From Rhizobium aethiopicum (GTDB lineage Bacteria > Pseudomonadota > Alphaproteobacteria > Rhizobiales > Rhizobiaceae): a stretch of DNA of 64,000 nucleotides. Numbering within the stretch: the stretch's first letter is position 1; every line of letters begins with the position of its first letter. A program made the position numbers and the translations under genes. Under the pieces are notes generated by a model. It was not told where the DNA came from, did not search any database, and saw only the letters and a program-made list of their open reading frames with translations. This document shows positions 23,695 through 32,218 of the stretch, piece by piece. The stretch covers positions 4,082 to 68,081 of the forward strand of contig NZ_JACIFV010000009.1 of the NCBI RefSeq assembly GCF_014197535.1, in the 5' to 3' direction.

Positions 23695-23707
23695 TTGACA
23701 AATTTGT
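23695..23707 (+). promoter_or_regulatory. Dispersed operator copy 5 (TTGACAAATTTGT)
   Basis: CTTGACAAATTTGTCAT extends the palindrome by three bases on each side. It lies 80 bp before the GTG at 23775. A TATAT stretch near 23725-23735 may supply the -10, with unusual spacing. Confidence 0.65.
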
Positions 23708-23774
23708 CATTTGCATCTGAAAACCTTATATATCCTGCAATCACCATCAACCACCACGATTGCAGGAGACGGAA

Positions 23775-24449
23775 GTGGCATTTGTCTTTGACGATACAGG
23801 CGCAAAAGTTGAAATCCACCACAATACAAAGGGTGCGATCAATGAGCATGTCGCAACAGCTTGGCTGATGAAGCAGGGCTATGACGTGTTCCGCAACTCC
23901 TCTCCGCGAGGCAGGGCGGACTTGGTGGCGAACAATTGGGAAGGCTCTGGCTGGGTGCCGATTGACGTAAAGTCGGAGGGCTTCGACCTAGACGGATTTG
24001 CACCCATGAACGAAGGCCAGCGAGACCAAGCGAAGAGGTATGAGGGAGATGACCTGAAGTACCTAGTGGTGATGGACAACGGAAACTGCGTTTGGTGGAA
24101 TGACATCGCAAAAGCGAACCGCCAAGAAGTTGTTGAGACGCATTGGTTCGACCCAACAACTGGGCAGCGCTTCCTTCACCCACGTAACGATATGTCTAGA
24201 AATGAGTGGTCGTTCTTCGGCCACTGGATGATCAAGCATCACAAGGACAAGCTGACTGCGTCGCAGATAGATTTTCTTTACGGCGTGGCCATAAAGCCGG
24301 TCAATAAGGGCGGCGCCCTACTGAAGAGAGAAAAGGAGATGCTGCGCAAGATCCACAGGTTCATCTATCGCAAGATAACAGGCATGGATCCAAACACTGG
24401 ATTGGCTATTGCGGCGAACGATAATACTCCGAAGCAGGAGGCCGCGTGA
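23775..24449 (+). CDS. PD-(D/E)XK endonuclease-like protein
   Basis: I use the GTG at 23775 behind GCAGGAGACGGAA (224 aa). The core NEHVATAWLMKQGYDVFRN ... RGRADLVANN ... VPIDVKSEG has the spacing of PD-(D/E)XK nucleases of the intron-endonuclease or resolvase type: Glu in the first helix, Asp, then Asp-x-Lys. The C-terminus has AANDNTPKQEAA. It is the first gene behind operator copy 5. Confidence 0.7.
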   Translation: MAFVFDDTGAKVEIHHNTKGAINEHVATAWLMKQGYDVFRNSSPRGRADLVANNWEGSGWVPIDVKSEGFDLDGFAPMNEGQRDQAKRYEGDDLKYLVVMDNGNCVWWNDIAKANRQEVVETHWFDPTTGQRFLHPRNDMSRNEWSFFGHWMIKHHKDKLTASQIDFLYGVAIKPVNKGGALLKREKEMLRKIHRFIYRKITGMDPNTGLAIAANDNTPKQEAA

Positions 24450-25375
24450 TGGCAAGGCACGCTTCACTTGCAGAGCAGCTTAGCGCTCTGCGCCAGTTCG
24501 TACAGCAACCAGAGACTGCCGAGCCTGTACAAACAAATTGGACGACGGTTGCCGCCAACGATAACAAGCCTCCAAAAGACGCGCACGGAGAGCGCCGTTG
24601 GCGAATTAAGCCGACGCTTGACGCCATGGAAGAGGAGATCGCAGGCGAAATCGTTCGCGGTCCAGATGTCTACAGTGAATTCTTTGGGCGAATGATTCCT
24701 GGGCCAATCATCCAGATCGGCAAACTTCGGTTCAGTGATGGCGCTCAGACTGAACGCTGCACCATGGCTGGTATAGACGGCAAGCCAGTCGCTGGCGACT
24801 ATAGAATGCCGCGCGGCGCAATGCTAGGCACAACCGATGGACAAGAGGAGAACCTTGGCGGCGGATCTTCGGCCAAGGGCTTCAACAACGCAACCATGGC
24901 CGAGATATTCAAGGTCGACCACAGGTCGTTCGTACCTCGCGGCAAGCGAAAGAAGCCAGATGTTATCTTTGATGGTGATGCCTCCAAGGAGTTGGCTAAG
25001 GCGATTGCCAACACAGAGGTAATGCCGGATGTAAAAAAATGCCCAGACGGACTCTCGCTAGGTGCGTCAAGAATATCAGACAACTTTATCGGACTGAAGC
25101 GTATGCCCAGTGGAAAGGGAGGATCCGAGGCATGGCAGGATGTTTATGAGAAGATGGAAGAAAAGCAGGCATTCCTGGCGGCGGAGCGTGACTTGAGCGA
25201 GAAGGACAGGGCGGCAATCGCTTCGGTTAGGTCGGCAAAGACGCTGGAAGATATTGGCGTCGCGCTTGGTCAGTCAAGAAAGTACGCAAAATTCAGAGGC
25301 GGCGGCAAGAGGGCGCTTTTAGCGGCAAACGAAAATCTCCGCGCCGCAATAAATAAATATGTCAGCGGTGTTTAA
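24449..25375 (+). CDS. Hypothetical protein, 308 aa
   Basis: The ATG at 24449 overlaps the previous stop (TGATG). The product has an AANDNK linker near residue 38, a middle region rich in Gly and Lys and a helical C-terminal third (KMEEKQAFLAAERDLSEKDRAAIASV). I do not recognise a domain. It is the last early gene before the packaging region and may act late in the early programme. Confidence 0.7.
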   Translation: MARHASLAEQLSALRQFVQQPETAEPVQTNWTTVAANDNKPPKDAHGERRWRIKPTLDAMEEEIAGEIVRGPDVYSEFFGRMIPGPIIQIGKLRFSDGAQTERCTMAGIDGKPVAGDYRMPRGAMLGTTDGQEENLGGGSSAKGFNNATMAEIFKVDHRSFVPRGKRKKPDVIFDGDASKELAKAIANTEVMPDVKKCPDGLSLGASRISDNFIGLKRMPSGKGGSEAWQDVYEKMEEKQAFLAAERDLSEKDRAAIASVRSAKTLEDIGVALGQSRKYAKFRGGGKRALLAANENLRAAINKYVSGV

Positions 25376-25398
25376 TAAACGGGGTCATACTCGGGAAC

Positions 25399-25532
25399 GA
25401 GTGAAGGGATGCGATTGCATCCCACACTCTTCCGGCGATGTTCCGGACCCATCGCCATACTGCAGTTGGTTGCAGTCTCTGAGCTTTGGGTAACTCCAAC
25501 GCGGCCTTATGGGCTGCAATTCAAGGGCCGCG
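25399..25532 (+). ncRNA. Candidate structured RNA: four consecutive hairpins
   Basis: Within about 130 bases four separate inverted repeats follow one another: GGGATGC/GCATCCC (25406-25423), GGCGATG/CATCGCC (25434-25456), CTGCA/TGCAG (25460-25475) and CGCGGCC/GGCCGCG (25500-25532). They fall in the 441-bp gap between the last early gene and the tRNA. An ORF at 25486-25839 crosses part of it but has no ribosome site and runs into the tRNA. No known RNA family was recognised. Confidence 0.35.
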
Positions 25533-25816
25533 CCAATGCGGCTTCTATGAGCATCCTAGTCCTCTGTGGTTGTCTTCGCACCGGGCATTGTACCGTGGCG
25601 CTGGTGGCTACATGCCTAACATCCTGAAGCAACAGGAGGGCGCTGCTGACGAGCAGTGGCTGGATGCACCTATTGCCCACTTACGGCACGATGCTTGTGG
25701 CTTGGACGCAGCATTCCGTTGGGCATTACCCATTACCATGCGCGCCTCCTCTCGCTGCGTGGTAATCCTGCGGCTGCTCCACTGCGATTGCGGTGTCGAG
25801 CGGCCGCTTTCGTTTC

Positions 25817-25894
25817 TGCGGGATAGAGCAGTCTGGTAGCTCGTCAGCCTCATAAGCTGAAGGTCTCTGGTTCAAATCCAGATCTCCGCAACCA
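25817..25894 (+). tRNA. Phage tRNA with CAU anticodon (tRNA-Met-like)
   Basis: Cloverleaf parts are clear: acceptor TGCGGGA / CTCCGCA, D-arm GAGCAGTCTGGTAGCTC as in initiator tRNAs, anticodon arm TCAGC-CTCATAA-GCTGA, T-arm TCTGG-TTCAAAT-CCAGA, and encoded CCA. It differs from a normal initiator: the anticodon stem lacks the three G-C pairs, position 1 pairs with 72 (T-A), and one extra base lies between T-arm and acceptor. It may serve as elongator Met or, if modified, Ile-AUA. Confidence 0.8.
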
Positions 25895-25908
25895 ATCACG
25901 GTGATTGC

Positions 25909-26193
25909 GTGGCAAACAACAGCGCATGGCATCACCTATACAAGACGGCAGCATGGCGTCGCCTGCGTGAGGCGCAGCTAAGCGCTGAGCCGCTATGCCG
26001 CTTCTGCCTTGAGGCTGAGGACGTAACGGCCGCAACCATATGCGACCACATCACCCCCCACAAAGGGAACGAGGAACTGTTTTGGTCTGGCCCATTCCAG
26101 TCTCTTTGCAAAGCGCATCACGATGGGGTGAAGCAGCGCATCGACAAAGGGCAGAACGTCATCCGATATGGTGCCGATGGGTGGCCGCTTTAG
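25909..26193 (+). CDS. HNH endonuclease next to the terminase
   Basis: The GTG at 25909 starts a 94-residue protein with a compact HNH domain: CRFCLEAEDVTAATICDHITPHKGN ... GPFQSLCKAHHD. In many cos phages a gene of this size and place, just before the small terminase, takes part in DNA packaging together with the terminase. No clear ribosome site is visible. It lies 14 bp after the tRNA, so processing of the tRNA transcript may free its 5' end. Confidence 0.85.
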   Translation: MANNSAWHHLYKTAAWRRLREAQLSAEPLCRFCLEAEDVTAATICDHITPHKGNEELFWSGPFQSLCKAHHDGVKQRIDKGQNVIRYGADGWPL

Positions 26194-26274
26194 AAAATAG
26201 ATGAAAATAGTTCGATAAATAGATGATTTTATTGTATTTAATGCTTGACGATCGCATCGAAGAATGATATGATG

Positions 26275-26350
26275 GAGGGTTGCCCTGGGGAGGGGTGGGT
26301 CAGATCTCTAGGGCCTGCCGCCCTGGGTACCGGCGCGGGTCATTCGTACA
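26275..26350 (+). other. Probable cos/packaging region
   Basis: The 271-bp gap between the HNH and small terminase genes has an AT-rich part (26194-26274) and then a G-rich block (CCTGGGGAGGGGTGGGTCAG, TCTCTAGGGCC, GCGCGGGTCATTC). A G-run plus TCAGATCTCT between these two genes is where cos sites of HNH-containing phages lie. The exact cut positions cannot be read from the sequence. Confidence 0.4.
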
Positions 26351-26439
26351 CAACGCCACAATTCAAAAGTTGAGGGTGATGGGGAGCGCGGCGGAGCAAT
26401 GGCTCGACGCCTTTTGATTTCTCCACGATAAAGTAATCA

Positions 26440-26452
26440 ACAAATTTGTCAA
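26440..26452 (-). promoter_or_regulatory. Dispersed operator copy 6 (TTGACAAATTTGT, minus)
   Basis: The site lies 13 bp before the small terminase ATG. Its TTGACA half faces leftward (TTGACA, 16 bp, TATCGT on the minus strand), where there is no gene. It could therefore act as a roadblock silencing late genes, or carry an antisense promoter into the cos region. Confidence 0.6.
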
Positions 26453-26464
26453 GGATAAAGTTTC

Positions 26465-26845
26465 ATGGCGAGGCCGCGAACGCCAAAGGCGAAGGCTACC
26501 GTCACTGGTGCTGACAAAAAGAATAAAGGCCGGTTCGAAGAGCGCGTCGAGCCGACCGTCAGCGATGATCTCGGCGAGCCACCGGCATGGATGCCGGAAG
26601 GCCAGCAGCTGGCGTGGCGCACCATCGCCAAAGAAATTCCATGGCTCAATGCATCGCATAGGGCGCTCGTTGAAATCGCAAGTTATGTGCGCGGAAGGCT
26701 TATGGCCAACGAGGACGTTGGCGTGCAGGCGCTCAACCTGCTGAGGCAGTGCCTCGGGCAGATGGGGGCGACACCCGCGGACGCATCGAAGGCGGGAGCT
26801 AAGCCAGGTGGCGAAGAAGAAGACCCCGCCGACAAGTATTTCTGA
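26465..26845 (+). CDS. terS: Terminase small subunit (P27 family)
   Basis: The 126-residue protein has a basic N-terminus (MARPRTPKAKATV), a helical core (GQQLAWRTIAKEIPWLNASHRALVEIASYVRGR) and a LRQCLGQMGATPADASK segment typical of P27-type small terminases, which recognise cos or pac DNA. An acidic C-terminus ends the protein. It overlaps the large subunit by 38 bp. Confidence 0.85.
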   Translation: MARPRTPKAKATVTGADKKNKGRFEERVEPTVSDDLGEPPAWMPEGQQLAWRTIAKEIPWLNASHRALVEIASYVRGRLMANEDVGVQALNLLRQCLGQMGATPADASKAGAKPGGEEEDPADKYF

Positions 26846-28706
26846 CCCTACCACGGCATATGCGAAGGCGGTTGTCTCGGGCGAGATTGTTGCTGGCCCG
26901 CACGTGCGCAATGCCTGCCGCCGTCACCTCGACGATCTGCGCGACGGTAAGAAGCGCGGCCTGATATGGGATCCCGCCGGCGCGGCGCGTTTCATCGGCT
27001 ACTGTCGCGACGTGCTCCGCCTCAATGGCGGCCAGTTCGAAGGCAAGCCATTCATCCTGCAGCCCAGCCAGGCGTTCATCGCCGGCTCACTGTTCGGATG
27101 GAAGCGCACCAACGAGAACGGCAAGGTGGTCCGGCGCTTCCGGCGCGCGTACATCGAGCAGGCAAAGGGGCAGGGCAAGTCGCCATTCGCTGGAGCTGTC
27201 GGCCTCTACTGCATGACCGCAGACGGCGAGGCCGCGGCGGAGATTTACGCGGCCGGCAAGGACAAGGCGCAGGCATTCGTTCTATTTCGCGACTCGGTCG
27301 CGATGTATGAGCAGTCGCCGAAGCTGAAGCGGGAATTGACGCCGTCGGGCGGCAACCCGGTCTGGAACCTAGCGCACATCAAGTCGCGATCGTTCTTTCG
27401 GCCTATCTCTCGCGAGCAGGCGCACAGCGGACCTCGTCCATATGTCGCACTCTGCGACGAGATCCACGAACACCCTAACGGCCATACGCTTGAAATGCTC
27501 GAGCGCGGCTTCAAGTTTCGCGACCAGCCGCTGCTGCTGATGATCACGAACTCCGGAAGCGACCGCAACAGCGTTTGCTGGGCGGAGCATCAGTGGGCCG
27601 TAAAGGTTGCGGCTGGCACCGAGACGCCGGACGACGACTTCCATTATGTGGGCGAGGTGTTTGGCACCAGCGACGAGTGCTTTTCATACGTCTGTGCCCT
27701 AGACAAAGACGATGATCCGTTCACGGACCCGTCGTGCTGGGTGAAGGCCAATCCGCTCCTCGGCGTCACGCTGAAATACGAATACATCGAGGGCGTCGTG
27801 GCTCAGGCCCGCGACATCCCGTCGAAGCGCAACAACATTTTGCGCCTGCACTTCTGCGTCTGGACAGAATCCGACACTGCCTGGATCCCTCGGCCGATAC
27901 TCGAAAGGGTCATGGTCGACTTCGACCCATACGAGGAACACGCCGGCAAGCCGATTGCGGCGGCAGGCCTGGACTTGTCCGGCGCCAAGGATCTGACCGC
28001 GGCGGCATTCGTCGTCGAGACCGGCACGAAGCGCATCACTCGGGCAGACGGCACTGAGGCGGACCTTCCGACATTCGACTTGTGGATCGAGGCGTTCACG
28101 CCGCGCGACACAATGGATGAGCGGTCGAAGGTCGATCACGTCCCTTACCGGCTCTGGCTCGATCAGGGCTACATCAATGCGCCGGAGGGCTCACGTGTAC
28201 GATATGATCATGTTGCTGCTCTATTCGCTCGCCTCAACACCGAGCATGGCATTGGTGTCCTGGCGTACGACAATTACGCATTTGACAAGTTCGCTGAAGA
28301 ACTTGACGCGTACGGCGCCGGAATCCAGACGGTAAATCACCCGCAGGGCGGCAAGAAACGCGCCGCTCCATCTCCGGAGAAGGTAGCGGCGGCTGAGGCG
28401 GCCGGTCTGCCGAAGCCTCTTGGCCTCTGGATGCCGGGCAGCGTTGCGGCGCTCGAGGAGCTCATCCTTGAGGAGCGCATCAGGCTACGGCGTTCGCCGG
28501 TGCTTTTGGGCGCCCTGATGGGTGTGGCGATCGAAACTGACCCGCTCATGGGCAATCAGTGGTTCTCAAAGAAGAAATCCACGGTTCGCATCGACCCTGC
28601 CGTTGCTGCGGCGATGGCTGTTGGCGCTGCGGTGGATGGCGTTGTCGAGCTCAAGCCGGCGATATCACCTTGGGAAAATCCAGACTTCAAGATTGCCGTC
28701 GTGTGA
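26808..28706 (+). CDS. terL: Terminase large subunit
   Basis: A GTG at 26808 behind GGGAG gives 632 residues. The ATPase part shows EQAKGQGKSPFAGA (Walker A, near residue 118) and VALCDEIHEH (Walker B, near 214); the nuclease part shows AGLDLSGAKDLT and LAYDNYAFDKF. This fits the HK97/YmfN-type terminase that pumps DNA into proheads and cuts it at cos. It is followed directly by the portal gene. Confidence 0.93.
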   Translation: MAKKKTPPTSISDPTTAYAKAVVSGEIVAGPHVRNACRRHLDDLRDGKKRGLIWDPAGAARFIGYCRDVLRLNGGQFEGKPFILQPSQAFIAGSLFGWKRTNENGKVVRRFRRAYIEQAKGQGKSPFAGAVGLYCMTADGEAAAEIYAAGKDKAQAFVLFRDSVAMYEQSPKLKRELTPSGGNPVWNLAHIKSRSFFRPISREQAHSGPRPYVALCDEIHEHPNGHTLEMLERGFKFRDQPLLLMITNSGSDRNSVCWAEHQWAVKVAAGTETPDDDFHYVGEVFGTSDECFSYVCALDKDDDPFTDPSCWVKANPLLGVTLKYEYIEGVVAQARDIPSKRNNILRLHFCVWTESDTAWIPRPILERVMVDFDPYEEHAGKPIAAAGLDLSGAKDLTAAAFVVETGTKRITRADGTEADLPTFDLWIEAFTPRDTMDERSKVDHVPYRLWLDQGYINAPEGSRVRYDHVAALFARLNTEHGIGVLAYDNYAFDKFAEELDAYGAGIQTVNHPQGGKKRAAPSPEKVAAAEAAGLPKPLGLWMPGSVAALEELILEERIRLRRSPVLLGALMGVAIETDPLMGNQWFSKKKSTVRIDPAVAAAMAVGAAVDGVVELKPAISPWENPDFKIAVV

Positions 28707-28724
28707 CGGCGGCAAGGAATATGA

Positions 28725-29996
28725 ATGTGGCCTTTTAAGGATAGGGTGGCGGCGGAGACGCGCGCCACCATTGAAAGCCCTAGCGTTTCGCTTTCAGACC
28801 CAAACGCATGGCGCACATTGTTCAATGAATGGCATAGCGTCGCAGGCGTTGTCGTCAACTATGAGACAGCGCTTGAGGTACCAGCCGTCTGGTGCGCCAT
28901 CAATTTTATCGCAGGCACGATCGCCAGTCTGCCGCTCCAGGTCTTTCGCAAAGGCGAAAAAGGCCGCGAGACGGTCGAAAACGATCCGCTTTATGGCATC
29001 CTTCATGACGCTCCAAACGACGAACTGACGTCGTTCATGTGGCGCAAGGCCATGATGGTGAGCGTTCTTCTGCGCGGCCGCGGCGTCTCGTTTATTGAGC
29101 GCAATAAGGCCGGCAGGGTCATGAACATCTGGCCGCTTGACGTCGACAAACTGACCATAGAGCGAAATAACGGCCGCAAGTCGTACCGCTATAGGGACGG
29201 TGAACGCACCGTCGTCTACGCGGCCAGCGAAGTCATCGATCTTACATTCATGCTGAAGCCTGACGGCATCACGCATATCGACCCGGTGAGCAAGCTCAAG
29301 GGCGCGGTCGGCTTGGCGCTGGCCCTTGACGAATACGCCCGCAAGTTCTTCGCCAATGGCGGAGTGCCTCCGCTTGCGCTTTATGGGCCAATGCCGTCGC
29401 CGGCAGCTGCAACGAGGGCCGCCCAAGACGTCGAGAAGGCGGTTAAAGACGCCAACGCCGAGCGTCGAAACGTCATGATCATGCCTGCAGGGCATGAATT
29501 GAAGCCGGTAGGCGTTGATCCGCAGAAATCCCAGATGGAAGAGGCTCGCCGCTTCCAGATTGAGGAAATCGCGAGGATTTTCGATATCCCGCCTGTCTTT
29601 TTGCAGGATCTGACGCACGGCACGTTTTCGAACACCGAGCAACAGGATCTGCACTTCGTCAAGCACACGCTGACGCAGTGGATCAAGGCGTGGGAGCAGG
29701 AGCTAAACCTCAAGCTGTTCACAGCGCGCAACAAGTCGAAGTTCGTAGAGTTCAATGTCGACGGTCTCCTTCGCGGCGATTTCAAGACCCGCATGGACGG
29801 CTACGCGACTGCGATCCAGAACGCCATCAACACGCCCGACGAAGTGCGCGGCATGGAGAATTGGCCAGCACAGGGCGGCGAGGCGGCAAAGCTGCATATC
29901 CAGGGTGCGACTGTCCCCTTGGGAATGCAGAGCACCGTCAATGCGCCTAAGCCAGCCAACGACAACAATCAGAACGACGGGGCGCAGGCCGCATGA
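28725..29996 (+). CDS. Portal protein (HK97 family)
   Basis: The 423-residue protein (MWPFKDRVAAETR...) has the HK97 portal pattern: AVWCAINFIAGTIASLPLQVF near the N-terminus, GVSFIERNKAGRV, and the RFQIEEIARIFDIPPVFLQD ... SNTEQQ segment in the stem and clip region. It forms the dodecameric DNA entry ring. The C-terminal tail carries PANDNN. It overlaps the protease gene by ATGA. Confidence 0.93.
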   Translation: MWPFKDRVAAETRATIESPSVSLSDPNAWRTLFNEWHSVAGVVVNYETALEVPAVWCAINFIAGTIASLPLQVFRKGEKGRETVENDPLYGILHDAPNDELTSFMWRKAMMVSVLLRGRGVSFIERNKAGRVMNIWPLDVDKLTIERNNGRKSYRYRDGERTVVYAASEVIDLTFMLKPDGITHIDPVSKLKGAVGLALALDEYARKFFANGGVPPLALYGPMPSPAAATRAAQDVEKAVKDANAERRNVMIMPAGHELKPVGVDPQKSQMEEARRFQIEEIARIFDIPPVFLQDLTHGTFSNTEQQDLHFVKHTLTQWIKAWEQELNLKLFTARNKSKFVEFNVDGLLRGDFKTRMDGYATAIQNAINTPDEVRGMENWPAQGGEAAKLHIQGATVPLGMQSTVNAPKPANDNNQNDGAQAA

Positions 29997-30622
29997 CCAC
30001 AAACATTGAGAAGCGCGCGGCCGGCCTCGGGGTTGAGACGCGAGCCGAAGACGACAAGCGGACGCTGGTAGGTTACGCGGCTGTCTTTGAGCGGCTCGCC
30101 ATGATTGGCGGGTACTTCCAGGAGAAGATCGCTCCTGGTGCGTTTGCGACAGCCATTAAAGGCGACATCCGAGCGCTCGTCGACCACGACCCGGGCAGGG
30201 TCATCGGACGAACGAAGAGCGGCACGCTGCGGCTGGCCGAGGATGGCACCGGACTCAAGGTCGAGATCGATGTGCCGAACACCACGGACGGCAACGATAT
30301 ATGGGAGCTCGTAGAGCGCGGCGATATCAGCGGCATGAGCTTCGGCTTCCGCGTCACCAAGGAAACTTGGGACGAGACCGGCGAGGTGCCGGTGCGCACC
30401 ATCCAAGCTTTGGAGCTTATGGAGGTGTCGGCAGTTGCCTTCCCGGCCTACGAAGACACCACGATTGGTGTTCGATCGCTCGAGGAATGGCGATCGGCGA
30501 ATCCGTCAGAAATCACGCCCGTAGAGGGCGAAGAAGATCCGGCGGCAGCGCCGGTAAGCAAGGCCGCTCACCGCGCGCGCCTGAAGATGGACCTGGAACT
30601 CAAGGTCCGCAGCATGCGCTGA
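29993..30622 (+). CDS. HK97-type prohead protease (U35)
   Basis: The 209-residue protein begins with the family signature LVGYAAVFERL, with catalytic His65 (ALVDHDPGRV) and Ser116 (SGMSFGF). It processes the capsid scaffold and delta domain before DNA packaging. It sits between portal and capsid genes, as expected. Confidence 0.92.
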   Translation: MTTNIEKRAAGLGVETRAEDDKRTLVGYAAVFERLAMIGGYFQEKIAPGAFATAIKGDIRALVDHDPGRVIGRTKSGTLRLAEDGTGLKVEIDVPNTTDGNDIWELVERGDISGMSFGFRVTKETWDETGEVPVRTIQALELMEVSAVAFPAYEDTTIGVRSLEEWRSANPSEITPVEGEEDPAAAPVSKAAHRARLKMDLELKVRSMR

Positions 30623-30658
30623 CCAAAGCGCTGTCACCGCCAAGCACCACCACAACGG

Positions 30659-30681
30659 GCCCGCTCCCATGCGGGCTTTTC
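30659..30681 (+). terminator. Hairpin with T-run before the capsid gene (attenuator-like)
   Basis: GCCCGC / GCGGGC with a 6-nt loop, followed by TTTTC, lies 15 bp before the capsid start and after CACCACCACAACG. A full terminator inside the structural operon would be odd. Partial termination or RNA processing that sets capsid levels is more likely. Confidence 0.5.
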
Positions 30682-30695
30682 TATGGGAAAAGCAC

Positions 30696-31934
30696 ATGAA
30701 AATCTCTGAAATGCGCGAGAAGCAGCAGCGTCTCGTCGCCGAAGCCCGCTCGCTCCGTGACGAAATCAAGGACGACACTGCCGAAGCTCGCGTTGCCGAA
30801 ATCGACGCTGCGCACGACAAGGCAATGGCCGAGTACGACAAGCTCGAAGAGCGCATCAAGCGCGAAGAGGCTCTTGAAGCCCGCGAGCGCGACCTCAATG
30901 CTGCTGACGAGCGCCGCCCGAATGGCGAATCCCGCACCGTCAAGCCGGGTCAGGTCGAAAAGACCGCCGACGAACTCTATGCAGAAGCTTTCCGCGGATT
31001 CCTTCGCGGCGGCCGTGCCAGCCTTTCGCCTGAGCAGCGCAGCATCCTGAAGGCAGTCGAAGAGCGCGGGCAGTCCGTCGGCACCCAGACCCAGGGCGGC
31101 TATCTCGTCCCCGGCCAGTTCCTGGCGGAGCTCATCAAGTCGCTGAAGGCTTGGGGTCCGATGATGGATCCTGGCGTGACCCGCATGCTGAATACCGCTA
31201 CCGGCGCCACGATCACGATGCCGTCGATGAACGACACCGGCAACGAAGGCGCGCTTATCGGTGAAAACCAGCAGGTTTCCGTTTCGGAAATCGCCTTCGG
31301 CACCAAGTCGCTCGACGCCTACAAATACACCTCCGGCGTCGTTCTCATCTCCGATGAGCTTCTGCAGGACGCTGTCATGGACGTCGAGGGCATCGTTCGC
31401 GATGCAATGTCTGAGCGTATCGGCCGCATTGCCAACCGGCACCTGACGACCGGCGACGGCGCCTCCAAGCCGAACGGTATCGTTTCCGCTGCCGGCACCA
31501 CAGCTGCGGCTGGCGCATCTGCCATCACCTTCGACGACCTGTTCAACCTCGAGCACTCGGTCGATCCGGCCTACCGCTCTGACCCGTCGGTTGGTTGGCA
31601 GTTCAACGACAGCACGCTGAAGGCGCTGCGCAAGCTCAAGGATCTGAACGGCAACTACATCTGGCAGCCGGCAGACGTCAAGGGTGGCGCACCTGCGAGC
31701 ATCAGCGACTATCGCTACTCGATCAACCAGGCGATCGCCGACATCGGCACCGGCAACAAGTCCGTGCTGTTCGGCGCGATGAACAAGTATGCCGTCCGCG
31801 TTGTCAGCGAGTTCGCAATGAAGCGTCTAGTTGAGCGCTATGCCGACTTTGGTCAGGTTGGTCTGATCGGCTTCATGCGCCTCGATGGTGAGCTGCTCGA
31901 TAGCGCGGCTGTCAAGACCCTGCTGCATCCGTAA
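30696..31934 (+). CDS. Major capsid protein (HK97 gp5 type)
   Basis: I use the ATG at 30696 (MKISEMREKQQ..., 412 aa); a longer start would lie in the hairpin. Residues 1-75 form a coiled-coil delta domain (LVAEARSLRDEIKDD ... LEERIKREEALEARER). The HK97 fold follows, with VGTQTQGGYLVPGQFLAELI, GENQQVSVSEIAFGTKSLDAYKYTSG and SDELLQDAVMDVEGIV. The protease probably removes the first about 100-130 residues. Confidence 0.94.
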   Translation: MKISEMREKQQRLVAEARSLRDEIKDDTAEARVAEIDAAHDKAMAEYDKLEERIKREEALEARERDLNAADERRPNGESRTVKPGQVEKTADELYAEAFRGFLRGGRASLSPEQRSILKAVEERGQSVGTQTQGGYLVPGQFLAELIKSLKAWGPMMDPGVTRMLNTATGATITMPSMNDTGNEGALIGENQQVSVSEIAFGTKSLDAYKYTSGVVLISDELLQDAVMDVEGIVRDAMSERIGRIANRHLTTGDGASKPNGIVSAAGTTAAAGASAITFDDLFNLEHSVDPAYRSDPSVGWQFNDSTLKALRKLKDLNGNYIWQPADVKGGAPASISDYRYSINQAIADIGTGNKSVLFGAMNKYAVRVVSEFAMKRLVERYADFGQVGLIGFMRLDGELLDSAAVKTLLHP

Positions 31935-31941
31935 TCAAAGC

Positions 31942-31966
31942 GGCGCCGTCAGAAAATGGCGGCGCC
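31942..31966 (+). promoter_or_regulatory. Leader hairpin after the capsid gene
   Basis: GGCGCCG / CGGCGCC with an 11-nt loop, then CACCACATGGAGGG and the next start. There is no U-tract. It may protect the capsid message or set the level of downstream genes. Confidence 0.5.
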
Positions 31967-31984
31967 CACCACATGGAGGGCGGC

Positions 31985-32218
31985 ATGCTCGTCAAGGTAA
32001 ATACAAGTTTGGTCGGCGCCGACTTTTCGTACAATTTCGGCGATGAAGTGGATTCTGAGGAGTTCGCCGCGCGCGTCGGCAACGGCTGGGAAAATCTTTG
32101 CGACGCGATCGCTGAAAAGGCAGTCGCCGCGGCTCCAGCCGAAGTGGCTGTTGCGGCCACCGAGATCGAGACTGCCGTTGTCGCGCCCACCCAGGAACGC
32201 CGAGGCCGCCGCAAATGA
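31985..32218 (+). CDS. Small protein between capsid and connector, 77 aa
   Basis: The start MLVKVNTSLVGAD... at 31985 follows GGAGGGCGGC. The N-terminal 40 residues look structured; the C-terminal half is Ala/Glu/Val-rich and ends ERRGRRK. Small genes in this position sometimes encode head accessory or decoration proteins, but no family was recognised. Confidence 0.65.
   Translation: MLVKVNTSLVGADFSYNFGDEVDSEEFAARVGNGWENLCDAIAEKAVAAAPAEVAVAATEIETAVVAPTQERRGRRK

Noticed and set aside
23760..23774. TTG start for the PD-(D/E)XK gene at 23760
   Set aside because: The TTG overlaps the ribosome site GCAGGAGAC; the GTG at 23775 has ideal spacing.
25486..25839. Plus-strand ORF of 117 aa before the tRNA
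   Set aside because: It starts at a TTG without a ribosome site and ends inside the tRNA gene; the stretch is better explained by stem-loops. Not fully excluded.
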